64,000 nucleotides of DNA from Pseudoxanthomonas sp. CF125. GTDB lineage: Bacteria; Pseudomonadota; Gammaproteobacteria; Xanthomonadales; Xanthomonadaceae. Each line of letters starts with the position of its first letter. Positions within the stretch are counted from its first letter, which is position 1. Shown one piece after another: positions 29,113 through 38,700 of this stretch. Where the stretch lies: positions 186,001 through 250,000 of the forward strand of contig NZ_FNLD01000001.1 of assembly GCF_900104085.1 (NCBI RefSeq), given 5' to 3'. The position numbers and the translations under genes are program-made. The notes under the pieces are model-generated. The model was not told the DNA's origin and did no database searches. It was given only the letters and a program-made list of their open reading frames with translations.

Positions 29113-31893
29113 ATGGTGAAGCTCAAGCGCAATCTGCTGAGCGTGTCCTTGGTGTCCGCGATGACACTGAGCGCCACGAGTGCTTATGCACAATCGACTG
29201 AAGAGACCGCGGAACAAACTCCGCAACCGGCCAGCACCGAAGCGACGGAGCTGGACCGGGTCACGGTGACGGGCATCCGCGCCGGCATCGAGGGCGCTAT
29301 CTCGGTCAAGCGCGACTCCACTTCCATCGTCGAGGCGATCACGGCCGAAGACATCGGCAAGCTGCCGGATGTCAGCATCGCCGAATCGATCGGTCGCCTG
29401 CCTGGCCTGGCCGCGCAACGCGTCGCCGGCCGCGCGCAGGTGATCAGCGTGCGCGGCTTGTCGCCAGACTTCTCCACCACCACGCTCAACGGTCGCGAGA
29501 TGGTCAGCACCGGCGACAACCGCAGCGTGGAATTCGACCAGTACCCATCGGAACTGGTCAGCGGCGTGACCGTGTACAAGACTCCTGACGCCGGCCTGAT
29601 CGGCCAGGGTCTGTCGGGCACCATCGACATGCAAACGGTGCGTCCTCTGAGCTACGACGGCTCGGCGGCCATCGTCGGCATTCGCGGCCAACGCAACTCG
29701 CTGGGTTCGGCGGCGAACCAGGATGCCACCGGCTCCCGCTACAACCTCAGCTACATCGACCAGTTCGCCGACAACACCTTCGGCATTGCGCTGGGTTTCT
29801 CCTATTCCGACACGCCTATCCAGGAAAACCAGGTCGGTCTGTACGAACCTTGGCAGGCCATCGGCGACAACTGGCGTCCAGGCGTGCCCGCAGGAACCTT
29901 CTATTCCGACGGCATCAAGGCGCTGCGCCGCACCGGCAACCAGACCCGCACCGGCCTGATGGCCACGCTGCAGTACCGTCCCTCCAATGCCTGGACCAGC
30001 ACGCTGGACATGTTCCATTCCTCGGCCGAGCAGGTGGATACCGCCAACCAGTTCGAAGTGCATATCGGCGACTACAACGGCGGCTTCGGTCGGTTGAACG
30101 TCACCAATCCGGCCATCAACGGCAACAACACTTTTACCGGCGGTACGATGGGCAACGTGTACCCGCTGGTGCGCGGCATGTACAACCGTCGCGAAGACGA
30201 GATCAACGCTTTCGGCTGGAACAACGACTTCACCGTCGGTCAGGCGCGTATCGTCGCCGACATCGGCTGGTCGCGCGCCAAGCGCGACGAACTCAACCTG
30301 GAGAACAACACCCAGATGCTGCCGGCGCCGCAACTGGACACGTTGCAATTGCAGATCAGGAACAATGGTTTCTCGCAGATCAATCCGGGCCGCGACTACT
30401 CGAATCCGGATTCGCTGTTCCTGACCGGCACGATCTATGGTTCGGGTTACGGCAAGGTGCCGAAGGTGGTCGATGAACTGAAAACCGCCAAGCTGGCTGT
30501 TTCGCTGCCGGCACCGGCCTGGACCAAGTTCTTTTCGGACATCGATTTCGGCTTGAATTACGCCGAGCGCGAGAAGAACAAGCGCCAGCCCGAGGGCAAC
30601 ATCAACCTTGGCGCCCAGGGTATAACGGCCATCGAGTCGGACTTGCAATATGATCCGGTCGACCTCGGCTTCGCCGGCATTGGCTATATCCCGGCCTGGA
30701 GCGTTCCAGGCGCGGTTGCTCGCTACATGACCTTTGAACCCAGCGCCACGGCGTTCCCCTATCTGGTCGCCAAGGCCTGGGACGTGAACGAGAAAACCAC
30801 CACCGCCTATATACGGGGCAATATCGACACCGAGTGGGGCGACGTCAGTGTGCGCGGTAATGCCGGCGTGCAAGTCCAGCGAGTCGATCAATCCTCGGAT
30901 GCAATTCGGCTCTCCGGCGGCAGCGATCCGCAGCCCATCCATCAGGGCAAGACCATTACCGACGTGCTGCCGAGCATGAACCTGGTTTTCGGTTTCGCCA
31001 ACGATCAGACCTTGCGCGTAGCCCTTGCCAAGCAGGTGGCGCGTCCGCGCGTGGATCAGTTGCGTGCCTCGCTCGAAGTGACCGCTTCGGATGGCCCGAA
31101 CCCGGACACTGGCACCAACTTGCGCGACAGCTTCGCCAGCGGCGGCAACCCCATGCTCGATCCGTGGCGTGCCTACGCATTCGATATTTCCTACGAGAAG
31201 TACTTCGGCACCAGGGCTTATGTCGCGGCTGCCTACTTCTACAAGGATCTGCAGTCGTACATCTACACCCAAACCGATCCGTTCTACGATTTGTCCCAGT
31301 ACACATCCGACATCCCTCAGCATCCGAACTTCCCGGGCGTAGGCGTCAATCCGATCGGCAGCTACTCCAGACCGGTAAATGGCGAAGGCGGCACGCTGCA
31401 GGGTCTGGAACTCACCGGTTCCTTGCCGTTCGATATGTTCAGCGAGACCTTGAGCGGTTTCGGTGTGGTCGCCAGCGCCACCTTCAACGACAGCAACATC
31501 AAGATCCGCGACCCGGAAAGCGCCTCCAGCGTGGGCAGCGGCGACATCGACCTGCCGGGCCTGTCCAAGCGCATCTACAATCTGACCGTGTACTTCGAGA
31601 AGAACGGGTTCGAAGCGCGCGTCAACCAGCGCCGTCGTTCGGACTTCATCGGCGAGATCGGCAACTTCAACGGCAACCGCACCTTGCGCTATGTCGTTGG
31701 TGAAAACATCACCGATGCGCAGGTCAGCTACACCTTCAGCGACGAAAGCGCCTTCAGCGGGTTGTCCCTGCTGCTGCAGGCCAGCAACCTGACCAACGAG
31801 GCCTACCGGACTTACGCCGGCAGCAAAGACCGTCCCCTGGAATACGTCGAATGGGGCCGGAGCTTCCTGCTGGGCCTGACCTACAAGTTCTGA
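29113..31893 (+). CDS. TonB-dependent receptor (maltodextrin type)
   Basis: A 926-residue outer-membrane receptor with signal peptide (LLSVSLVSAMTLSATSAYAQ). It has the TonB-box-like ELDRVTVTGIRAGIEGAISVKRDSTSIVEAITAEDIGKLPDVSIAESI, typical of the long carbohydrate-type receptors (TIGR01782), a plug with VISVRGLSPDFSTTTLNGREM, and a C-terminal barrel ending LLGLTYKF. The neighbouring amylase, symporter and glucosidase suggest it imports maltodextrins, as MalA does in Caulobacter. ATG 29113 is preceded by GGAGGGGAG. A strong terminator follows. Confidence 0.92.
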   Translation: MVKLKRNLLSVSLVSAMTLSATSAYAQSTEETAEQTPQPASTEATELDRVTVTGIRAGIEGAISVKRDSTSIVEAITAEDIGKLPDVSIAESIGRLPGLAAQRVAGRAQVISVRGLSPDFSTTTLNGREMVSTGDNRSVEFDQYPSELVSGVTVYKTPDAGLIGQGLSGTIDMQTVRPLSYDGSAAIVGIRGQRNSLGSAANQDATGSRYNLSYIDQFADNTFGIALGFSYSDTPIQENQVGLYEPWQAIGDNWRPGVPAGTFYSDGIKALRRTGNQTRTGLMATLQYRPSNAWTSTLDMFHSSAEQVDTANQFEVHIGDYNGGFGRLNVTNPAINGNNTFTGGTMGNVYPLVRGMYNRREDEINAFGWNNDFTVGQARIVADIGWSRAKRDELNLENNTQMLPAPQLDTLQLQIRNNGFSQINPGRDYSNPDSLFLTGTIYGSGYGKVPKVVDELKTAKLAVSLPAPAWTKFFSDIDFGLNYAEREKNKRQPEGNINLGAQGITAIESDLQYDPVDLGFAGIGYIPAWSVPGAVARYMTFEPSATAFPYLVAKAWDVNEKTTTAYIRGNIDTEWGDVSVRGNAGVQVQRVDQSSDAIRLSGGSDPQPIHQGKTITDVLPSMNLVFGFANDQTLRVALAKQVARPRVDQLRASLEVTASDGPNPDTGTNLRDSFASGGNPMLDPWRAYAFDISYEKYFGTRAYVAAAYFYKDLQSYIYTQTDPFYDLSQYTSDIPQHPNFPGVGVNPIGSYSRPVNGEGGTLQGLELTGSLPFDMFSETLSGFGVVASATFNDSNIKIRDPESASSVGSGDIDLPGLSKRIYNLTVYFEKNGFEARVNQRRRSDFIGEIGNFNGNRTLRYVVGENITDAQVSYTFSDESAFSGLSLLLQASNLTNEAYRTYAGSKDRPLEYVEWGRSFLLGLTYKF

Positions 31894-31918
31894 TCGCGAA
31901 CCGACTGCAAAAGAAAAA

Positions 31919-31946
31919 GGGCTGCGGAAAACCGCAGCCCTTTTTT
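31919..31946 (+). terminator. Rho-independent terminator of the TonB receptor gene
   Basis: The perfect 9-bp stem GGGCTGCGG / CCGCAGCCC around AAAA is followed by TTTTTT (31941-31946), 26 bases after the receptor stop. The A-rich bases before it could let it also work for the opposite strand. Confidence 0.93.
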
Positions 31947-31953
31947 GTTGTCC

Positions 31954-32029
31954 TGGTGGAGCGGAGGGGGATCGAACCCCTGACCTCCACGATGCGAACG
32001 TGGCGCTCTCCCAGCTGAGCTACCGCCCC
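31954..32029 (-). tRNA. tRNA-Ala(CGC)
   Basis: On the minus strand, 76 bases starting GGGGCGGTAGCTCAGC fold into a cloverleaf. The anticodon stem CCACG/CGTGG encloses loop TTCGCAT (anticodon CGC), the T arm is AGGGG TTCGATC CCCCT, the acceptor 3' strand is CCGCTCC, then A and an encoded CCA ending at 31954. It reads GCG alanine codons. The accessory island begins beyond its 5' end, which is not the usual side for integrase-mediated insertion. Confidence 0.95.
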
Positions 32030-32255
32030 AGGTACCTGCATAGTCTATCCGTGTCGGGTGGGGCTGCGCCAGTCCTTCCCGGGGCTCTCAATAGCCCTCA
32101 AGCCACGTAAATACCTTTGACCTCATGCCCATTTCTAAGTCCGCCGTAGTTTTACTACGCCAGTTACCGGGGGTGGCCTGGTCGGCGCTAAAGCACGAAC
32201 TTCTGAGGATCGGTTCAGCCACTACACGCTTGAGGGCGAGCCGGGCCCGGCAAGA

Positions 32256-32303
32256 CGCGACATTTCCACGACATCCAAGGCCGATCATCGAATAAGACCC
32301 GAA
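32256..32303 (+). repeat. Orphan direct-repeat copy of the RND promoter segment
   Basis: This block (GCGACATTTCCACGACATCC onwards to AAGACCCG) matches 34537-34584 with about six mismatches in 48 bases, in the same orientation. It includes the regulator box CGACAT-TTCCA-CGACAT at 32258-32263 and 32269-32274. No gene of plausible length follows it. The pair of copies flanks the phosphoethanolamine transferase gene. Confidence 0.7.
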
Positions 32304-32404
32304 GCCGCGGTTCGGCATGGAACAGCGCGCGGCAAGGCCGATCATGCGCCTTTACTTGCGCAGGCGGTTGAGTTCGAAGATGCGGATCAGGAGGCGAATG
32401 TGCG

Positions 32405-32527
32405 GTGGTGGGCAATCAAAGGAACCTGATCGGCACAGACAGAACCGGCGCAGCACTCGAGGCAATGCTTCAGGACTTGGCCGGAGTCCTCGTCTCAGAA
32501 TCGTACGACGGAGGAATGTGTGCCTGA
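32405..32527 (+). pseudogene. Possible transposase remnant
   Basis: A 40-codon frame contains TDRTGAALEAMLQDLAGVLVSESYDG. The part AMLQDLAGVLVSESYDG recalls the segment around the second catalytic Asp of some DDE transposases (consensus near GVLVSDFYAAYD), but with Glu in place of Asp and truncation straight after. It is weak evidence, by memory of family motifs only, and is compatible with a past insertion event at the island edge. Confidence 0.25.
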
Positions 32528-32604
32528 TCGCGCAGATTGTCTGGGAGGCTCTGAGAGCATATCGTTTGAACGATTTGACCTCTTCTACCTATTGCCGGTG
32601 AGGA

Positions 32605-34347
32605 CTAATCCCGACGAGTTCGGCAGGAGTAGAATACGTCCAGGTTGGGGATATAAAGCGTAGTCTCTACGTCGAGCAGACCTAGGATGGACGAGAACAG
32701 GTTGTCATGGCTTACGGGTTTGTTGGCAACACTTTTAAGGCAATCCATATCAATGTCTGCGGTTATTGAAAACGCAGCCGATAGCCAAATCACCATTGGC
32801 ACTTCAAGTTGCTCGTCAGGAGCTATGGCATAGGGAATTCCGTGCAGGAACAATCCGTTCTCACCTAGAGATTCGCCGTGGTCGGAAACATAGATCATCG
32901 CCGCGTCGTAGTGGGACTGCCCCTCAAGCAGAGAGATTGTTTCAGCCAGAATATGGTCCGTGTAGAGAGCTGCATTGTCGTAAGCGTTGACGATACTGCC
33001 AACGGTGCACTTACCTAGATCAGGACTTTCGCATGGAGGCATGAATCGCTTGAAGCGATCGGGATACCTTTCGAAGTAGTTGGGTCCGTGATTCCCTAGT
33101 TGATGCAATACGACCAGTCGATCTCCCCTGGCCGGAATGATGTGCGATGCCAGGGCCTTGACAAGAATTTCGTCGTGGCAGCGAGTGCCATTGCAAAGCA
33201 CGGTATCTTGATCATCGCCGACGTGCAGGTATGGGAGACCGGCACATACTCCCTTGCACCCCGATTGATTGTCGATCCATAGGGTTTGAACTCCACCGCG
33301 ATTGAGCACATGAAGCAATGATTGGTGACTGCGAATCCTTTTTTGATCGTAGTTCGATCGTCCGTATGGAGAAAACATGCAAGGGAGTGAAACTTCGGTA
33401 CTGCTTCCACAGGCGACAGAGTTGCTAAAATTAACTAAACCAGGGATCGTAGATAGCCTGGGTGTCGTCTGCCTTGCGTAGCCGTTGAGCTCCCAGTTTT
33501 TCGCGCGAACCGTCTCACCCACCACCAACACTACCAGCCGCGGCTTCCTGGCGGCAGACGACGGCTTTTGCACTGCATCCTCTCCAATAGGTAGGGGCGA
33601 TGCTTTCTTGCCGGGTGGTGCAGCCAGTAACACCTTTGACAAAGCAACGAGGTAGTTCGCCGGCGTAACGAGGTAGCGGATCTCGCGCTGGTTACGCAGC
33701 AGCGAGCTTACATCGCGTGAGGAGAGGGATACACCAACTAGTATTACGAGCACAGACGTTGCCAGAAAGGCTAAGCGAACCAAGCTCGCTCGGGCGATAC
33801 TTCTCCTCTTGATCTGCGTCCACCAAAGCAGCGCTACTGGAAATAACGCCAGTGCGACGGGAACGAGCAGGCTTATCGTCATAAGCTCCTCCGATTCTTT
33901 GGTATCGGTATTCAGCACATTGCGCAGCATGTCTGCGTCTAGGTAGATGCCATAGGCGCTCATGAAATGAGCAGCCAGTGCGGTGGCGATCAGCAAAACG
34001 GTCAACACTGGTTTTACGATCCAACGATTCACGATGATCCCAAGAAGAAGGCAGTGCAGCGCCGTGAGGATCAAAAAGAGCGAGAGTGAGAGCTTCCATT
34101 GCACCCAAGGGCTTGGCACAGCGCTTGACCAGAATGATTTGTTGAAGAGAACAGAGAAAGCGATGCTGCTCATGAGTATCATGAGCTCGCTACTCACCAC
34201 TGGTCGTTTGAAGGTCAGTACGGCGAGATAGGACGATCGCACCGCATGAGAAAGAGAGGTGGCCGGCCTGGGCTCGGCTCTGCGTGCAGCGCCAAAGACC
34301 GAGGGACCGTGCGGGGCTGTTATGCGAGTGGCGGATGAGCGCAGCAT
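32605..34347 (-). CDS. MCR-5-like lipid A phosphoethanolamine transferase
   Basis: An inner-membrane enzyme that adds phosphoethanolamine to lipid A, lowering negative charge. Five N-terminal helices (ILMSSIAFSVLF, WKLSLSLFLILTALHCLLLGI, VLLIATALAAHFMSAYGIY...) precede a periplasmic sulfatase-fold domain. Metal and catalytic motifs are all present: VVGETVRA (Glu), ACGSSTEVSLPCMFS (nucleophile Thr), LHQLGNHGP (His) and VSDHGESLGENG (Asp-His). Stretches such as DNQSGCKGVCAGLP and LHGIPYAIAPDEQ recall MCR-5. ATG 34347 gives 580 residues without a clear RBS; GTG 34242 gives 545, nearer the MCR-5 length. A regulator box lies upstream at 34390-34406. The base composition is low in G+C (25 of 60 in 33301-33360). 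Confidence 0.9.
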   Translation of the reverse strand: MLRSSATRITAPHGPSVFGAARRAEPRPATSLSHAVRSSYLAVLTFKRPVVSSELMILMSSIAFSVLFNKSFWSSAVPSPWVQWKLSLSLFLILTALHCLLLGIIVNRWIVKPVLTVLLIATALAAHFMSAYGIYLDADMLRNVLNTDTKESEELMTISLLVPVALALFPVALLWWTQIKRRSIARASLVRLAFLATSVLVILVGVSLSSRDVSSLLRNQREIRYLVTPANYLVALSKVLLAAPPGKKASPLPIGEDAVQKPSSAARKPRLVVLVVGETVRAKNWELNGYARQTTPRLSTIPGLVNFSNSVACGSSTEVSLPCMFSPYGRSNYDQKRIRSHQSLLHVLNRGGVQTLWIDNQSGCKGVCAGLPYLHVGDDQDTVLCNGTRCHDEILVKALASHIIPARGDRLVVLHQLGNHGPNYFERYPDRFKRFMPPCESPDLGKCTVGSIVNAYDNAALYTDHILAETISLLEGQSHYDAAMIYVSDHGESLGENGLFLHGIPYAIAPDEQLEVPMVIWLSAAFSITADIDMDCLKSVANKPVSHDNLFSSILGLLDVETTLYIPNLDVFYSCRTRRD

Positions 34348-34389
34348 GGTTCGACACGATTGAGGCGTGCCGAGCAAGCTAGGGGCTCG

Positions 34390-34406
34390 ATGTCGTAGTT
34401 AAGTCG
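34390..34406 (-). promoter_or_regulatory. OmpR-type direct-repeat box before the phosphoethanolamine transferase
   Basis: On the minus strand the sequence reads CGACTT-AACTA-CGACAT, two hexamers with an 11-base period, matching the box upstream of the RND and mipA genes with one mismatch. It is 43 bases before ATG 34347. Confidence 0.6.
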
Positions 34407-34538
34407 GCTCTTGGTTATCGGATCGTTATAGAGATGCGCCCGGTGCAGACGGCCTGGGCTGCTCTTGTTGCGCACGCGTTTAGCAAAACACCCCGCATTC
34501 CGGTTGTTCCAGTCCGGGTCCCGCTGATCACAGCGGCG

Positions 34539-34555
34539 CGACATTTCCACGACAT
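34539..34555 (+). promoter_or_regulatory. OmpR-type direct-repeat box before the RND operon
   Basis: CGACAT-TTCCA-CGACAT, perfect hexamer repeats with an 11-base period, 78 bases before the GTG of the adaptor gene. Direct repeats spaced one helical turn apart are the usual target of OmpR/PhoB-class response regulators, and one such regulator is encoded in the same operon. Confidence 0.7.
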
Positions 34556-34632
34556 TCAAGGCCAATCATCGGCGAAGACCCGGATTCGCCACGGTCACAA
34601 GTCGTGCGTGATGCCCTTGATAAGGACTCTTA

Positions 34633-35766
34633 GTGGATAGAAAGAAAAGCAAGACCGCGCTAACTGGGGCGGCGATCATCGTTGTTGGAATACTGACAGC
34701 GCTGTATTTCTCGCTCAGCAGCGACGTCGCCCCCAAAACGGTAGCCGCAACGCCCGTGCTGACCGTGGCCATGACGCGAGCGCAACTCTCTGTACTGCCT
34801 CAACGAATTGCGGTAAGCGGCCACATCGCCCCTTGGCAAGAGGCGAGCGTCGGCACCGAAGCAGAGGGTTTGCAGCTTATTGAGGTTAAGGTCAATGTGG
34901 GCGACCGGGTTCGCCGCGGGCAAGTATTGGCTGTTTTCAAGCCGGAAATGGTCGCGGCCGAGCTAGCCGAGGCGCAGGCTGCTGTAGCGCAGGCCGAGGC
35001 GCAACTCGCCGAGGCCCAAGCCAATGCTGAGCGGGCTAAGGGCCTGGACGCCTCTGGCGCCATGTCCGCCCAGCAGGTTAACCAGTATGTGGTGGCGGCT
35101 CGGACGGCCTTGGCCAGGCTGGAGGCGGCCAAAGCGGTCAAACAGCGGAATCGCCTTCGGCTTGCACAGACCCGCGTGCTGGCGCCGAGTGATGGGATCA
35201 TCACCGCGCGCACCGCCACCGTGGGCGCCGTAATGCCCGGCGGGCAGGAGCTATTTCGCCTGATTCAGGATGGCCGCCTGGAATGGCGAGGCACCGTGGC
35301 GATGGCGGACATGACCTTGCTTGCGCCAGGGCAACTTGCGCAGATCAGTGTTCATGGCCAAACACCTATCCAAGGTCGCCTAAGAATGGTGGCGCCTTCC
35401 ATAGACACCCAGACTCACAACGGGTTGGTCTATGTGGATTTGCCAGCAAATAGTCCGGTCCGTGCTGGCGCATTCGCTAGAGGCTTTATTGAGGTGGGAC
35501 AAGGGCAGGCATTGACGGTGCCGCAGCAAGCGGTGCTGCTACGCGATGGGTTTAGCTTTGTCATGCGCCTGGATCCGGCGTCCAAAATCCTAATGACCAA
35601 GGTCTTGGTCGGCAGGCGCGTAGGTGATCAAGTGGAAATCACCGATGGACTAACAACTTCCGAGCCCATCGTCGCCTCAGGGCTGAGCTTCCTCAGCGAA
35701 GGGGATACGGTCAAGGTAGTGCGAGCCCCCGCCCAGGCTTTGACGCAGACGGCGGGCACGCCATGA
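34633..35766 (+). CDS. RND efflux periplasmic adaptor (membrane fusion protein)
   Basis: A 377-residue HlyD-type adaptor with one N-terminal helix (TALTGAAIIVVGILTALYFSLSS). The start is GTG 34633, with AAGGA 6 bases upstream. The lipoyl half-motifs are GLQLIEVKVNVGDRVRRGQVLAVF and TRVLAPSDGIITARTATVGAVMPGGQELFRLI. A coiled-coil hairpin rich in Ala, Glu and Gln lies between (AELAEAQAAVAQAEAQLAEAQA), and beta-barrel and MP domains follow. It links the inner-membrane pump to an outer-membrane channel. The stop overlaps the pump start by four bases (ATGA). Confidence 0.92.
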   Translation: MDRKKSKTALTGAAIIVVGILTALYFSLSSDVAPKTVAATPVLTVAMTRAQLSVLPQRIAVSGHIAPWQEASVGTEAEGLQLIEVKVNVGDRVRRGQVLAVFKPEMVAAELAEAQAAVAQAEAQLAEAQANAERAKGLDASGAMSAQQVNQYVVAARTALARLEAAKAVKQRNRLRLAQTRVLAPSDGIITARTATVGAVMPGGQELFRLIQDGRLEWRGTVAMADMTLLAPGQLAQISVHGQTPIQGRLRMVAPSIDTQTHNGLVYVDLPANSPVRAGAFARGFIEVGQGQALTVPQQAVLLRDGFSFVMRLDPASKILMTKVLVGRRVGDQVEITDGLTTSEPIVASGLSFLSEGDTVKVVRAPAQALTQTAGTP

Positions 35767-38700
35767 ACCTCAACGTATCCACCTGGTCAATCCATAACCC
35801 AGTCGCAGTCACCCTGCTTTTCATCCTGTTGACCGTAGCAGGGATTGGCGGCTTCTTGGCGATGAAGGTGCAGAACTTTCCGGACATCGATTTTCCAATC
35901 ATCACCGTTACGGCTGAGTTGCCCGGGGCCTCGCCGCCTCAGCTAGAGAGCGATGTGGCACGCAAGATCGAAGATGCCGTGGCCAATATTCCCGAAATCC
36001 GACACATCAGTAGCACCCTGACGGACGGGACGGCGACGATCACGGCCGAGTTCCTGCTTGATAAGCCAGTGCAAGAGGCGATGGACGATGTGCGAGACGC
36101 GGTAGCGGGCACCCGGTCCGAGTTGCCTGCCGATCTCCGAGACCCGGTGATCAGCAGAAGCACGCTGGCTGGCTCGCCTGTTATGACTTACACACTCACT
36201 TCCACGCGTCTGGATGCCGAAGCACTGTCTTGGTTTATTGACAATGAAGTGCGTAAGCGTCTGCTGGCTATAGCAGGGGTCGGCGCGGTGTCGCGCGTGG
36301 GCGGCGTTGATCGGGAAGTGCGCGTCTCCTTGGAACCAGACCAACTGCTTGCTTTGAATGCGAGCGCAGCAGATATCTCCCGCCAGCTCGCCGAGCTGCA
36401 GCAAGAGGCTTCAGGCGGTCGGGTAGAAGCCGGTGGAGGCGAGAAGTCGGTGCGTACGATCGCCACGCTCGCTACAGCGCAAGAAATCGCGGGCCTGGAC
36501 ATATCGTTGGGCGATGGGCGCCGGATACGATTGGATCAGGTAGCCACGGTGTCGGACACCATCGCAGAGCCTAGATCGATGGCGCTGTTCAACGGCAAGC
36601 CGGCGGTGGGTTTCGAAGTTATACGGGCCAAAGGGGCAGGCGAGATCGAAGTGGCCGAAGCGGCGCAGGCGGCGGTAGAAGAATTGAAAGCCGCGCACCC
36701 GGAGATAGTATTCGTCGAAGCGGTCAATTCGATTGATCCCATTGTGGATAATTACCACGGTTCGATGACGCTGTTGCTGGAAGGCGCAGTGCTGGCTGTC
36801 ATTGTGGTGTTCTTCTTCCTGCGCGACTGGCGGGCTACTTTTATTGCGGCGGTGGCATTGCCGCTTTCGGCAATTCCTGCATTTGCCGCAATGTACTTGA
36901 TGGGATTCACGCTCAACACGGTCTCACTTCTTTCCTTATCTTTGGTCATCGGTGTGCTGGTGGACGATGCGATTGTGGAAATTGAGAATATAGAACGGCA
37001 CTTACTGATGGGTAAATCGCCCATGCAGGCCTCGATCGATGCTGCCAGCGAGATCGGACTGGCGGTGATTGCCACAACGTTCACGCTAATTGCAGTGTTT
37101 CTGCCAACTTCCTTAATGGGTGGGATTGTAGGGAAATACTTTGTTCAATTTGGCTGGACTGCAGCCGTTGCGGTGTTCTTCTCTTTGGTGGTCGCGCGAA
37201 TGCTCACCCCTACGATGGCCGCCTACATGTTGAAGGCACCTGAAAAGACGCCCCGGCCGCCGCGGTGGGTCGAAACCTACATCCGTACTGTGCGGTGGTG
37301 TTTAAATCACCGCCGTGCGACGGTAGCGGCCGCTATCGTCCTGATCTTGGGCGGCGTTGCCCTTGCCTCGACGCTGCCAGAAGAGTTCATACCTGCTGAC
37401 GACGGCGATCAGACGCAGGCGACGTTGTCGCTGCCACCAGGCAGCACCATCGCCCAAACACGCGCTCTGGCCGAAATTGCGCGCGTTGTTGTAGCGAAGA
37501 ACCCGCACGTGGTATCGGTTTACACCGCCATTGGTGGGAGCTCAAGAGCATCAGGACCTGAAGATGACGAAGAGTCCGCAGGATCGAGCGGAGGCGTTGG
37601 GACTGCCGTGCTGACGATGAACCTCGCGCCTCGAAGTGAACGTGGAGGGCTGGATCGCCAAGGCCTTGAGGGCCAGCTCCGCAATGCCTTGTCTGTCGTG
37701 CCCGGGGCGCGCGTGAGCGTTGGCATGGGGGGGGTGGGCGAGGGCTATTCGCTTGCTTTATCGTCAGAAGACGGTGAGCTTCTTGCTCAACAAGCAGCGT
37801 TGGTTGAGCAAGAGCTCAGGACGATTCCAGGCATTGGCGCGGTTACTTCCTCGGCAAGCCTGGTGCGGCCGGAGTTGGTCATCCGCCCAGATTTCGCACG
37901 TGCTGCGGATCTGGGCGTAACCTCCGCCGCCATTGCCGAAACCCTTCGCGTCGCTACCTCTGGCGATTACAGCCAAGCATTGTCGAAGCTCAATCTTAGC
38001 GAGCGTCAAGTTCCGATCGTGGTGAGATTGGCCGACAGTGGTCGCGACGACCTTGAAATCCTGCGACGACTGCCCGTGCCTGGTGCGCGCGGGTCGGTGC
38101 CGTTGGAAAGCGTGGCAGACCTGCAGATCCTGAGCGGACAATCAGAACTGACTCGTTATAATCGGGCACGCAACATCAATCTCACTGCTGAGCTGAATGG
38201 GCTGCCATTGGGCGATGTAGAGGAAGCGGCCGGCCAACTGCCGAGCCTCAAGAAGCTACCCAAGGGGGTCACAATTACGGCCACGGGCGATGCCGAGGAA
38301 ATGGATGAGTTGGCCGCCGGGTTTGGTATTGCCATGCTTGCTGGCGTGTTATGTGTGTATATGGTGCTAGTACTGCTGTTGAAGGATTTTGGTCAACCAC
38401 TTACGGTCATAGTGGCTCTGGCGCTATCGGTGCCCGGTGCCTTCCTGGCGCTGAAACTGACAGGTTCCTCGCTGTCGATGCCCTCGATGATCGGCTTGAT
38501 TATGCTGATGGGGATCACCACCAAAAACGCTATCTTGCTCGTGGACTACATCATTATCGCGCGGCGGGATCACGGCATGGAACGGTTGTCCGGAATCATC
38601 GATGCTTGCCGCAAGCGTGCCCGGCCCATCGTCATGACGACCATCGCGATGGGAGCGGGTATGTTGCCCATTGCATTAGGCCTGGGTGCCGATGCCAGCT

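Larger units (their letters stand above)
32030..32604. other. Island edge: remnants and an orphan promoter copy, no intact gene
   Basis: These 575 bases contain no full-length gene. They hold an orphan copy of the island promoter box (32258-32274) within a 48-base block repeated before the RND operon, and a possible transposase remnant (32405-32527). The first ~200 bases show nothing recognisable. This looks like a decayed junction between core chromosome and island. Confidence 0.6.

Noticed and set aside
28990..31323. Long minus-strand open frame opposite the TonB receptor
   Set aside because: It overlaps a receptor with clear signal peptide, plug and barrel; the antisense product has no recognisable features.
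31954..32029. tRNA-Ala as integrase attachment site for the island
   Set aside because: The island lies beyond the 5' end of the tRNA, no integrase gene is present and I see no repeated tRNA 3' end at the right border near 44.9 kb.
32317..32601. 94-codon frame after the orphan promoter box
   Set aside because: The product is Arg-rich without structure or motif and has no ribosome-binding site; more likely decayed sequence.
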